Of a stretch of 48,651 nt of DNA, positions 1 through 6,811 are shown in pieces. Origin of the DNA: Bacteroidales bacterium (GTDB taxonomy: Bacteria > Bacteroidota > Bacteroidia > Bacteroidales > PUMT01); the NCBI GenBank assembly GCA_007125955.1, contig SLCF01000020.1, positions 1 to 48,651 of the forward strand. The letters are read 5' to 3'. The first letter of the stretch is position 1. Each line of letters begins with the position of its first letter. Below the pieces are notes generated by a model. It worked only from the letters and a program-made list of their open reading frames with translations. It made no database searches and was not told where the DNA came from. Made by a program: the position numbers and the translations under genes.

Positions 1-67
1 AAGTTTGTCGTTTTATAAATAAAAGTGCTGATCTTTTCCTGTTTCAGGGGGTACTAAAAAAAACTAA

Positions 68-103
68 GGCCCCTCATGCTCAATTACATGAAGGGTCTTT
101 TTT
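68..103. terminator. Bidirectional rho-independent terminator
   Basis: An 11-position stem (68-78 with 87-97, one mismatch and one G-T pair) closes an 8-nt loop. It is followed by six T on the plus strand and, on the minus strand, by a T-rich run corresponding to the A-tract near 54-63. It can therefore end both a plus-strand transcript entering from outside the window and the minus-strand tRNA-Arg transcript, whose 3' end is only about 8 nt away. Confidence 0.8.
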
Positions 104-104
104 G

Positions 105-176
105 TAGCCTCACCAGGACTCGAACCTGGATCTAAAGTTTAGGAAACTTTTGTTCTATCCCTTGAACTATGAGGCC
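105..176 (-). tRNA. tRNA-Arg (anticodon CCT)
   Basis: The minus strand folds into a complete cloverleaf of 72 nt. The acceptor stem GGCCTCA/TGAGGCT has a G-U first pair and A as discriminator. The D stem is GTTC/GAAC, the anticodon stem AAAGT/ACTTT with loop TTCCTAA, and the T arm CCAGG-TTCGAGT-CCTGG. The anticodon CCT lies at 141-143 and reads AGG arginine codons. CCA is not encoded. A promoter-like element lies 15 nt upstream and a terminator immediately downstream, so the gene looks like a single-gene transcript. Confidence 0.95.
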
Positions 177-187
177 AGTATTTTCAA

Positions 188-215
188 TTGCAATATTAAT
201 TATTTTATATATTGC
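188..215 (+). promoter_or_regulatory. Possible promoter of the CvpA gene
   Basis: TTG at 188-190 and TATATTGC at 208-215, separated by 17 nt, resemble the -33/-7 elements of Bacteroidota promoters, although the -7 box is imperfect. It overlaps the opposing tRNA-Arg promoter, so the two would compete. The ATG at 257 lies about 40 nt downstream. Confidence 0.35.
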
Positions 216-221
216 AGGCAA
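191..221 (-). promoter_or_regulatory. Promoter of tRNA-Arg
   Basis: On the minus strand TTG (219-221) is followed after 20 nt by TAATATTG (191-198). The second element matches the Bacteroidota -7 consensus TAnnTTTG at all but one fixed position. It sits 15 nt before the mature tRNA 5' end, as expected for a promoter. Confidence 0.55.
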
Positions 222-256
222 CCCGAAAAATTGAAAAAACGATCAACCTCTTTTTT

Positions 257-778
257 ATGAACTATATAGATGTTATAATTATTTTGCTGATTATCTGGGG
301 CGGTTACCGGGGTTTCTCAAAAGGCCTTGTAATGATGGCCGCCGCCCTGGCAGCTCTTTTTGTCGGTGTTTGGGGAGCAATCAGGTTCTCTCACCTCACT
401 GCAGGGTTACTTTCCGATACACTCGAGATTTCAACTCCATACCTCCAGCTTGTATCTTTTACCATAACCTTTCTTATTATTGTTATCACTATTACCCTAA
501 TTGCTCACATTATTAGCAAATTGCTTGATATTATTGCGCTTGGATTTCTCAACCGGATTGCAGGTATGATTTTTGGCGCAGTCAAAATGGGTTTGATCCT
601 TAGTGTACTGTTTGTGATTTTAAATGCTTTCGACTCTTCACATAATTTCATGCCTAAGGATGATCTGGATAAATCACGTTATTACGACAGGGTTGCAGAC
701 ATTGCACCGCAATTATTCCCCTCTCTGCATTTCAGAGAAATAGCTAAAGAGATTGAAGATGCTTTCTATAAAAGGTAA
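257..778 (+). CDS. CvpA family inner-membrane protein
   Basis: The protein has 173 residues and four predicted transmembrane helices, at about residues 2-16, 22-42, 62-90 and 100-125. The short motif WGGYRGFSKGL after the first helix is typical of the CvpA (colicin V production) family. The family is named after a role in colicin V export in E. coli. Its general function is unclear, and links to envelope stress have been proposed. The frame is open upstream to a TTG at 212, but that TTG lies in the promoter-like region and adds a polar stretch before helix 1, so ATG 257 is preferred. The stop codon is only 5 bp from the stop of the convergent transporter gene, with no terminator between. Confidence 0.85.
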   Translation: MNYIDVIIILLIIWGGYRGFSKGLVMMAAALAALFVGVWGAIRFSHLTAGLLSDTLEISTPYLQLVSFTITFLIIVITITLIAHIISKLLDIIALGFLNRIAGMIFGAVKMGLILSVLFVILNAFDSSHNFMPKDDLDKSRYYDRVADIAPQLFPSLHFREIAKEIEDAFYKR

Positions 779-783
779 TCCGG

Positions 784-2373
784 CTAAACGAGGACCATAA
801 TCTGGACACAAATAATTATAAGAACCATAGCTATTGGATATACCGTGGCATAGGCAACTTGTGGTTCATTACTCTCGGTAATAGGTTCAACGGCCACAAG
901 TGCAGGGGTACTTGTCATTCCCCCTGCCAGCGTTCCGAAAATTGAAAGTACGTTTATCTTGAGGATCTTGTGGGCGAAAAAAGCGGTCACCACCATAGGC
1001 ACTACAGTAATTATCATTCCTGCATAAAACATTTTTAATCCGTATTCGGTTATCGTTCCTACAATGTGGCTTCCGGCATGAGTTCCCACCGTTGCCAGGA
1101 ATAAAAGGAGGCCAAGCTGCCGCAACAGCTGGTTGGCAGCAGCCGACATAGACCATACAACGGGTCCTGTTTTTCCCATATACCCCAAAATGAGGGCAAC
1201 AAACAACACTCCGCCGGACAGTCCGGGACTGAACGAGAAGCTTTCACCAAACTGGACATTGATTCTGCCGAAGAGAATACCAAGGACTATCCCTGCTGCA
1301 ATCGGGAAAAAATTACTGTCTGATAGCTTTTTGTCCTCGTCCCCGAAAAGATTGGTCACATCATTTAAATATTCCTTGTTGGTGACAATCATAAGCTTGT
1401 CACCAAGCCTTATCTGTGATGAAGCACTGGGAGTTATATCTATACCGCTTCGCCTTATTCTTGTAATTGTTGTGTTGTAATTGGACAAAAGGTTAAGCTC
1501 GCCAATAGTCTTGTTGACTACATCCCTGTTGGTCACCAGAACAGATTGTATTTCAAGGTTATCGTCTCTTGGTATCTCCCTTTCGGTGGAGTGGCCTATC
1601 AGCAACTGCACCTTTTCAAGCGCATCTTGAGTACCTACCGCTTTAACCAAATCTCCTTTATTAAGAACAGTTTGCGGAGCAGGGGTGATGGTTTTGCCAT
1701 CCTGCATAACCCGTGAAATACTTGCTCCGGTCATGGTCCGGATCCTGAGCTCTTTTATAGTTTTTCCGAAAATATTTTCATTTTCAACTATAAAATGCCG
1801 GTTGGCAATATCAGGATAAACATTCTTTTCTTCTTCCTTTAGCTCCTCCTCCGCTTTCTTTATGTCTGCCCTCAGCAGGTAAGGCATAAGCCTTGCTACA
1901 AGTATCACACCGATAATGCCGAACGGATAAGCTATACCATAACCGATTGTAGCAAGCGAAGAATCGGCCTTGTCAATTGCAGCAGCAAGGCCCGGAGTAC
2001 TTGTCAGTGCACCGGTCAGGAGTCCTACTGCAATCTCTTTGTCTATATTAAACAAATAAGCCAGCAGGACGGTGGTCAATGCTGCAACAAGTACAAGCAA
2101 GCCGGCAACAGTGACAAGCTTCATACCTTTTGATTTAAACGCCCCGAAAAATCCGGGACCCGCCTGAATCCCCACAGTGAATATAAAAAGTATTAGCCCT
2201 ATATATTGAAAATCTTCAGGAATAAGAACACCGTGATGTCCCAAAAAAAGCGATACAAAGATAACAGCGGAAATATCGAAAGAGATGCCTCTGATTTTTA
2301 TCTTCCCAACAATTATTCCCAATGCAATAATGAAAAAGAGGGCAAAATAACTTAAATCAAAAAATTCGGCCAT
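784..2373 (-). CDS. AspT/YidE/YbjL-type transporter with two RCK_C domains
   Basis: The product has 529 residues. Two homologous membrane halves (about 1-165 and 355-529) flank a soluble centre with two RCK_C (TrkA-C) ligand-binding domains at roughly 190-265 and 275-350. The duplication is visible as TSTPGL in the first half and TSTPAL in the second, each near a glycine-rich helix (VGIQAG and VGTHAG). This layout is that of the AspT/YidE/YbjL antiporter-duplication family, in which AspT exchanges aspartate for alanine. The substrate here cannot be read from the sequence. The RCK_C domains suggest gating by a small ligand. It starts at ATG 2373, about 20 nt after a consensus -7 box. Confidence 0.88.
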   Translation of the reverse strand: MAEFFDLSYFALFFIIALGIIVGKIKIRGISFDISAVIFVSLFLGHHGVLIPEDFQYIGLILFIFTVGIQAGPGFFGAFKSKGMKLVTVAGLLVLVAALTTVLLAYLFNIDKEIAVGLLTGALTSTPGLAAAIDKADSSLATIGYGIAYPFGIIGVILVARLMPYLLRADIKKAEEELKEEEKNVYPDIANRHFIVENENIFGKTIKELRIRTMTGASISRVMQDGKTITPAPQTVLNKGDLVKAVGTQDALEKVQLLIGHSTEREIPRDDNLEIQSVLVTNRDVVNKTIGELNLLSNYNTTITRIRRSGIDITPSASSQIRLGDKLMIVTNKEYLNDVTNLFGDEDKKLSDSNFFPIAAGIVLGILFGRINVQFGESFSFSPGLSGGVLFVALILGYMGKTGPVVWSMSAAANQLLRQLGLLLFLATVGTHAGSHIVGTITEYGLKMFYAGMIITVVPMVVTAFFAHKILKINVLSIFGTLAGGMTSTPALVAVEPITESNEPQVAYATVYPIAMVLIIICVQIMVLV

Positions 2374-2392
2374 GATAAGTTTTTGTTTCAGG

Positions 2393-2400
2393 CAAAATTA
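2393..2400 (-). promoter_or_regulatory. -7 element of the AspT-type transporter gene
   Basis: The minus strand reads TAATTTTG, an exact match to TAnnTTTG, 20 nt before the start codon. A TTTG lies 15 nt upstream of it, which is shorter than the usual -33 spacing, so only the -7 box is well supported. Confidence 0.5.
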
Positions 2401-2522
2401 TGAAATCATCGCATACAAAAAAATCACTTTCAACAAACAGCTTTATCTGGAACAAATTGAGCGGTCAAACTATTAAAAAATGAATAAATAATTGATTTCG
2501 GAGGCTAGCCGATCTGTTAATG

Positions 2523-2548
2523 AAAAAATCGGCTGGATAACCGATTTT
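2523..2548 (-). terminator. Terminator downstream of the small lysine-rich gene
   Basis: On the minus strand AAAATCGG (2548-2541) pairs perfectly with CCGATTTT (2532-2525) around an 8-nt loop and runs into six T. It lies about 135 nt past the stop of the 71-residue gene and before the AspT-type gene, so it would separate the two. The 3' arm can also pair with ATCGGCT at 2513-2507. Confidence 0.55.
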
Positions 2549-2683
2549 ACCAATTCTGTTTTGCAGCCAACCGTTAACTTCAGGTATGGGGAAACCACAA
2601 TACCGGATTATGCCTGCCATAATTGACGGCTTGTTTCTGGTTCAAAATGTTGTTCTTGAAACTATCTGCTTATTATAGCATCT

Positions 2684-2899
2684 TCAGGAATCTTCCTCCC
2701 CGTCATCCTCAGAATAGTCATCAATCTTTTCATCTTTTCTGAAATCGGTAAGATCTTCATCAAGGTCTTCAATGCTATCGAAGAACTGGGTCTTCTGGGA
2801 CTTCTTTTTCTTAACTGGTGTTAACTTTTTTTTCTTTCCTTTTTTAAAGTCATTTTCACTTTCATCGAGCAATTTTCTCGACTTTTTTTTCGCTTTCAT
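2684..2899 (-). CDS. Small charge-segregated hypothetical protein (71 aa)
   Basis: I do not recognise a family. The first 35 residues are very rich in lysine (runs such as KKGKKKK and VKKKKS). The last 25 residues are very rich in aspartate and glutamate, ending in EDDGEEDS. A short linker, TQFFDSIEDL, lies between. There is no signal peptide, membrane helix or cysteine. The protein is probably largely disordered and could bind nucleic acid or ribosomes through its basic half, which is inference. It has its own promoter (2951-2982) and a terminator downstream, which supports it being a real single-gene unit and not a chance frame. Confidence 0.65.
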   Translation of the reverse strand: MKAKKKSRKLLDESENDFKKGKKKKLTPVKKKKSQKTQFFDSIEDLDEDLTDFRKDEKIDDYSEDDGEEDS

Positions 2900-2950
2900 C
2901 TTTAAACAAAATTTGTTATGTTAATAACCTGAATTCCGGAATACGGCCCG

Positions 2951-2982
2951 GAAATATATAATAATTTTATTTGTGTGTCAAA
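2951..2982 (-). promoter_or_regulatory. Promoter of the 71-aa gene
   Basis: The minus strand shows TTTG (2982-2979), a 20-nt spacer and TATATTTC (2958-2951). The latter departs from TAnnTTTG only at the last base. The start codon lies about 50 nt further downstream. Confidence 0.5.
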
Positions 2983-3028
2983 TGAGATTTCAAAAGAATT
3001 AATGTGCAATTAACATTTCAAATTTCAC

Positions 3029-4030
3029 TTAGTTGTCTTTAATGCAACGCACACTTGCACCGGATGCCCTAAAAGATTCGGCCATTTGAGCATTCTCGCT
3101 TGTGATACGCAGATAGCGTGCATTGCTGCCGCTGACCGTAGTAGTCCAGTAATGGCCTCGCATACCAACAAGATAAAAAACTCCCTCATAATAACCGCGG
3201 TAACCTGCCGCAGTAATCTTTAAAGGACTTTCAAAAGCTCCTGAGTAATCCTCGCTGCTCCAGCTAAGCAGCTCATTTTCCAGCTCTTCTTCAGTTGGTA
3301 CGCGCCAACCGACAGGACATACGTTAATTCCGCCATTTCCCTGCCATAAATTATCATTCTTCGGGACACGCCAATCCCATGGAGATTCGGGTGAAATTAT
3401 AAAGTTTGAATGGCCGGGATTATCACTGTTGCTTAGCGTCGATGTGGTTCCGGTCGTTCTGTACTGATGGCCGTCATTCATTCTGCCCCACTGGAAAAGA
3501 TCGCCATAGGCCTCATCGTCATTATATGCCGTGGCAACTCTTGAAGCACCAAGGTTACGGTCGAGCCAGCAGGTGCCATTCTGCCCCTCAACTGTTCCAA
3601 AGACCACCTCTTCACCGCCGTATATAAAAGTGACTATTCCGCAAAAAGCATTCAGGGTTCTGAATTCAGCCTGGTTGCCATATGCCATTCCGGCACTGTT
3701 TATGGCATATGCACGCATGTAATACAATGTGCCCTCTGTAAGTCCTGTTATCACACTTGCAAACTCACCAGTCCCCGATCCATCACCGGTCATTCCATAA
3801 TTATCTTCAATCGTGGGATTTTCTGACTCACCCCAGACGACACCACGTGAAATAATATTTCCGCCACCATCATCTGTTATGTTTCCTCCACTCTTAGCGG
3901 AACTGGAAGTTATTTCTGTTACAGCATGGGTGCTTAATACAGGCAGGGAAGGATCTTTTTTGCATCCCGTAAAGAAAAACAATATAAATGCAAGGGATAC
4001 TATCAGATAATAACTGTTTTCTTTTTTCAT
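3029..4030 (-). CDS. FISUMP-domain lipoprotein with an Fn3-like module
   Basis: The 333-residue product begins with a lipoprotein signal peptide whose lipobox ends FFTGC, making Cys23 the lipidation site. Residues about 35-125 form a beta-sandwich resembling fibronectin type III, with the phrases GVVWGES, ITGLTEGTLYYMRAYA and NSAG. Residues about 130-333 match the FISUMP domain (Fibrobacter succinogenes major paralogous domain): CWLDRNLGA, FQWGR, CPVGWRVPTEEE and a closing ASVRCIKD. Such proteins are anchored in the outer membrane, probably surface-exposed, and of unknown function. The gene stands alone between two intergenic regions, and no partner is evident. Confidence 0.85.
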   Translation of the reverse strand: MKKENSYYLIVSLAFILFFFTGCKKDPSLPVLSTHAVTEITSSSAKSGGNITDDGGGNIISRGVVWGESENPTIEDNYGMTGDGSGTGEFASVITGLTEGTLYYMRAYAINSAGMAYGNQAEFRTLNAFCGIVTFIYGGEEVVFGTVEGQNGTCWLDRNLGASRVATAYNDDEAYGDLFQWGRMNDGHQYRTTGTTSTLSNSDNPGHSNFIISPESPWDWRVPKNDNLWQGNGGINVCPVGWRVPTEEELENELLSWSSEDYSGAFESPLKITAAGYRGYYEGVFYLVGMRGHYWTTTVSGSNARYLRITSENAQMAESFRASGASVRCIKDN

Positions 4031-4361
4031 TTGTGCAGGATAAGGTTATAAAAATTATAAAACATTTTTATATACTGTGGAGGTTAAACCCGGTTATGAC
4101 AAATGAAATGATCTGCTTATCTCTATTTAAAACCAATGGTTTTTTCTATAAATTTAATAATATTTTTCCAATTGAGTCACAACAAAATATAAATAAATAA
4201 TTCCTTACAATAGTTGCAATTTAAAACTTATTAAATCACTTAAAATAGTTTTGGCCGGAAAAAACTCTGAAAATTCCATGCATCATAAAATGGTTTTTCT
4301 TAACTTGCCTTATATTTTATTTTTTGTTTTTTAGGGGGATCGCATTCCAAAAATCTTATTA
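4031..4361. other. AT-rich intergenic region upstream of the receiver gene
   Basis: This 331-nt stretch separates two divergently oriented genes. It holds a 6-bp stem with a triloop and a T-run at 4129-4145, which has no plus-strand transcript to end. A 70-residue open frame overlaps the start of the lipoprotein gene and shows no recognisable protein features. I see no consensus TAnnTTTG box for the receiver gene. Confidence 0.5.
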
Positions 4362-4379
4362 ATGTAGTCTTCCGGCAAA

Positions 4380-4754
4380 CTGATATTCCTTGTTGACGAC
4401 GACAAGATGATTCTGAATTTCCTGGAATATGTTTTTCAAAGCAAAAACGGATACAGGATATTATCTTTTTTTTCAGGTGAAGATTGTATAAGCAATATGC
4501 ACCTGAAACCTGATCTTGTTGTGCTTGATTATATACTTAGCGAAAATAAGAACGAAGCACTAGACGGACTTGAAACACTTAAAAAGCTTAAAAGTATCAA
4601 TAAAAAGTTGCCTGTTATAGTGCTTTCAGGACAGACTGACCACAATTCTGCTCGCGAACTCATGAAAAACGGAGCAAAGAAGATCCTGAAAAAAAATGAC
4701 TACTTTGCTGATGCCCTTGAAAATTCCATTAAAGAAGAATTATCTTCAAAATAG
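4380..4754 (+). CDS. Stand-alone response-regulator receiver protein, start disrupted or non-standard
   Basis: This is a single CheY-like receiver domain with no output domain. It shows the acidic cluster VDDD just after the first strand, the phosphoacceptor Asp in VVLDY, the Thr/Ser position in VLSGQ and the conserved Lys in ILKKND. The first in-frame ATG inside the domain (4407) lies after the acidic cluster, so it would delete beta-strand 1 and the metal-binding aspartates. Upstream the frame reads ATG (4362) followed immediately by TAG (4365), then continues openly as SSGKLIFLVDDDK. Translation must start at a rare codon (CTG 4380 or ATA 4383), or the gene carries a nonsense mutation or sequence error at codon 2. 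The coordinates given are a compromise. Confidence 0.6.
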   Translation: MIFLVDDDKMILNFLEYVFQSKNGYRILSFFSGEDCISNMHLKPDLVVLDYILSENKNEALDGLETLKKLKSINKKLPVIVLSGQTDHNSARELMKNGAKKILKKNDYFADALENSIKEELSSK

Positions 4755-4909
4755 ATATTTGAACATTTAAATCTTTATTAAAAAGACTGCCCCTCTGCTA
4801 ATTAAATAATCTCCTGGGACTGTTTGTGCCGGATTGCGTTCTTGCTTGTTTTACAGGAGGGAACAAAATCCTGAAACAAAAATTCTTTTTTATTTATAAT
4901 ATAAATTCT

Positions 4910-4917
4910 TACTTTTG
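4910..4917 (+). promoter_or_regulatory. -7 element of the YceD-rpmF transcript
   Basis: TACTTTTG is an exact match to the Bacteroidota -7 consensus TAnnTTTG and lies 23 nt before the start codon of the DUF177 gene. No clear TTG is present at the -33 position; a T-rich run lies there instead. Confidence 0.55.
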
Positions 4918-4940
4918 CCGGATAATTTGAAAACTCTCCT

Positions 4941-5477
4941 ATGCAGGCCAATATCAGTCAATATACAGTAAAAATAAATGATCTCAGCGAGGGCTGCAAT
5001 CATTTTGTCTTTAAAATGGCTGACGCTTTTTTTCAGCACTTTCAAAACCCTGAATTCACTTCCGGGAATTTTGAAGCTGATATTTACATGGATAAAAAAA
5101 GCGACCTGATAGTATGTGACTGCAGTATAACAGGTACAGTTAATATTGTATGCGACAGGTGCCTCGACCGTTTTGATCTTCCTGTAAGCTATGAAGGTTT
5201 TCTGTATATCAAGTCCGGGAAAGATCAAAAAGAGGAGGGTGTTGATGTAATGTATATACATGAACAGGAAAAGGAAATAAACCTTGCACAGTATATTTAT
5301 GAGAGCATATGCCTTAGCACTCCCTGCAAAAGAGCACATCCGGATGATGAGAACGGATTCAGCACATGTAACAAGGATATGCTTGCAAAACTTGAAGAAC
5401 ATTCTCCACCCGAACATAACAGGGAACCCGATATGAGGTGGAGTAAACTGAAGAATTTAATTAAAAACAAGAACTAA
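4941..5477 (+). CDS. yceD: DUF177/YceD family protein
   Basis: The protein has 178 residues and is the usual upstream neighbour of rpmF. A CDRC pair (Cys71 and Cys74), typical of the family, is visible with a further CDC just before it, and more cysteines occur near residues 122-145. E. coli YceD affects 23S rRNA accumulation, and plant homologues take part in 23S rRNA processing, so a role in large-subunit assembly is likely. The gene is followed after 14 nt by rpmF and is probably cotranscribed with it from the promoter at 4910. Confidence 0.88.
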   Translation: MQANISQYTVKINDLSEGCNHFVFKMADAFFQHFQNPEFTSGNFEADIYMDKKSDLIVCDCSITGTVNIVCDRCLDRFDLPVSYEGFLYIKSGKDQKEEGVDVMYIHEQEKEINLAQYIYESICLSTPCKRAHPDDENGFSTCNKDMLAKLEEHSPPEHNREPDMRWSKLKNLIKNKN

Positions 5478-5491
5478 TATAAATACTAAAA

Positions 5492-5677
5492 ATGGCACAT
5501 CCAAAACGAAAGATTTCCAAGCAGAGAAGAGACAAAAGAAGAACGCATTACAAGGCTGTTGCCCCGACTTTGGCATCCTGTCAGAATTGCGGTGCAACCG
5601 TTAAATACCACAGGGTTTGCAACGAATGTGGGCATTACAGGGGGAAGTTAGCGGTTGAGAAAGAGGTGGAAGGATAA
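5492..5677 (+). CDS. rpmF: 50S ribosomal protein L32
   Basis: The 61-residue protein starts MAHPKRKISKQRRDKRRTHY and carries a zinc ribbon with two CxxC pairs (Cys30/Cys33 and Cys43/Cys46). It is therefore the zinc-binding form of L32. Its length and position between YceD and plsX are those conserved across many bacteria. A perfect 8-bp hairpin begins directly after its stop codon. Confidence 0.97.
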   Translation: MAHPKRKISKQRRDKRRTHYKAVAPTLASCQNCGATVKYHRVCNECGHYRGKLAVEKEVEG

Positions 5678-5700
5678 GTATTCAGCATTAAACTGAATAC
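5678..5700 (+). other. Perfect 8-bp hairpin directly after rpmF
   Basis: GTATTCAG (5678-5685) and CTGAATAC (5693-5700) form a perfect stem around a 7-nt loop, beginning at the base after the rpmF stop codon. There is no T-run, so it is more likely an mRNA-stabilising or processing structure than a standard terminator. The following 170 nt before plsX contain no gene. Confidence 0.5.
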
Positions 5701-5869
5701 CAGCTTCAAGCAGTTCAAATTCCGGATTGGGTATCATAACAAAAAGCAGCATTATGCTTTATGGGAGCGTATTTTATTCTTTGGATCAAAACACCTCACC
5801 CGTGAATTGAAAGCTGAAATTTTTTTTCGGTAGCTAATTGAATCTTATTTATAAAACTGAACATCACTC

Positions 5870-6811
5870 ATGAAAATAGCATTGGATGTAATGGGCGGAG
5901 ACTTTGCCCCCGGCACAACAGTAGCAGGGGCGATACTAGCGCGCCAGGAATTGCCTGAGAATATTGAACTGGTATTAATCGGTGACAAGGGAAAAATAGT
6001 TGATATTGCTAACGAAAAGGGATTTGACCCATCATCTTTTGAGATAATTCATACAACCGAAGTTATTGAAATGGGTGAGCATCCCTCTAAAGCCTTTTCG
6101 CAGAAACAAGATTCAAGCATAGTAAAGGGATTTGGGTTACTGAAATCCGGCCAGGTTGATGCATTTGCAAGCGTCGGAAATACTGGAGCAATGATGGCAG
6201 GATCAATGTTCATTATCAAATCAATTCCCGGTATCATAAGGCCTACAATATCGGCCGCAATCCCTTCGCTCACAGGCGGATCAACTCTTCTTCTGGACGT
6301 TGGCATTAACCCTGACTGCCGGCCTGATGTTCTCTACCAATATGGTATTATTGGATCCCTGTATTCAAAATATATTTTTAATATTGAAACCCCTCGTGTT
6401 GGGCTGCTTAATATTGGTGCAGAAGAGGAAAAGGGAAACCTTCTCACCAAAAGTACACATGACCTTATGAAAGGGTCTAATGATTTTTATTTTGCAGGGA
6501 ATATTGAAGGGAACGATCTTTTCAATAATGAAAAAGCTGATGTTATTGTTTGCGACGGATTTGTAGGAAACGTAATATTGAAAGAAGCAGAAGCTTTTTA
6601 CAATATGCTGAAATTGAAGAAGGTAGAAGGCGAATTTTTCGAACGTTTCAACTTTGTAAATTACGGCGGCACTCCAATTCTGGGAATAAACAAGCCTGTA
6701 TTTATTGGCCATGGCATTTCCAACGCCATCGCAATAAAGAACATGATAGTCAATTCAAAAGTTTTTATAGAGGCAAAACTAACAGAAAAATTTAAAGAAG
6801 TTTTTGAATGA
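5870..6811 (+). CDS. plsX: Phosphate acyltransferase PlsX
   Basis: The 313-residue protein converts acyl-ACP and phosphate to acyl-phosphate, the acyl donor for PlsY in phospholipid synthesis. The N-terminus MKIALDVMGGDFAP is diagnostic. Other family blocks follow: GEHPSKAF, VGNTGAMMAG, IGAEEEKGN and VCDGFVGNV. Its last four bases overlap the start of fabH (ATGA), indicating translational coupling. The length is normal for the family. Confidence 0.97.
   Translation: MKIALDVMGGDFAPGTTVAGAILARQELPENIELVLIGDKGKIVDIANEKGFDPSSFEIIHTTEVIEMGEHPSKAFSQKQDSSIVKGFGLLKSGQVDAFASVGNTGAMMAGSMFIIKSIPGIIRPTISAAIPSLTGGSTLLLDVGINPDCRPDVLYQYGIIGSLYSKYIFNIETPRVGLLNIGAEEEKGNLLTKSTHDLMKGSNDFYFAGNIEGNDLFNNEKADVIVCDGFVGNVILKEAEAFYNMLKLKKVEGEFFERFNFVNYGGTPILGINKPVFIGHGISNAIAIKNMIVNSKVFIEAKLTEKFKEVFE

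Larger units (their letters stand above)
2374..2683. other. Intergenic region, 310 nt, with promoter and hairpins
   Basis: No coding frame was recognised. The region holds the promoter of the AspT-type gene at its left end and a terminator-like hairpin with a competing second hairpin at 2507-2548. I see nothing definite in 2550-2683. Confidence 0.6.

Noticed and set aside
4129-4145. Six-bp hairpin with triloop and T-run that looks like a terminator
   Set aside because: No plus-strand gene lies upstream to be terminated, and the stem is short and AT-rich.
3988-4200. A 70-residue plus-strand frame at the lipoprotein 5' end
   Set aside because: It overlaps the start of a well-supported gene on the other strand, and the translation shows no protein-like pattern.
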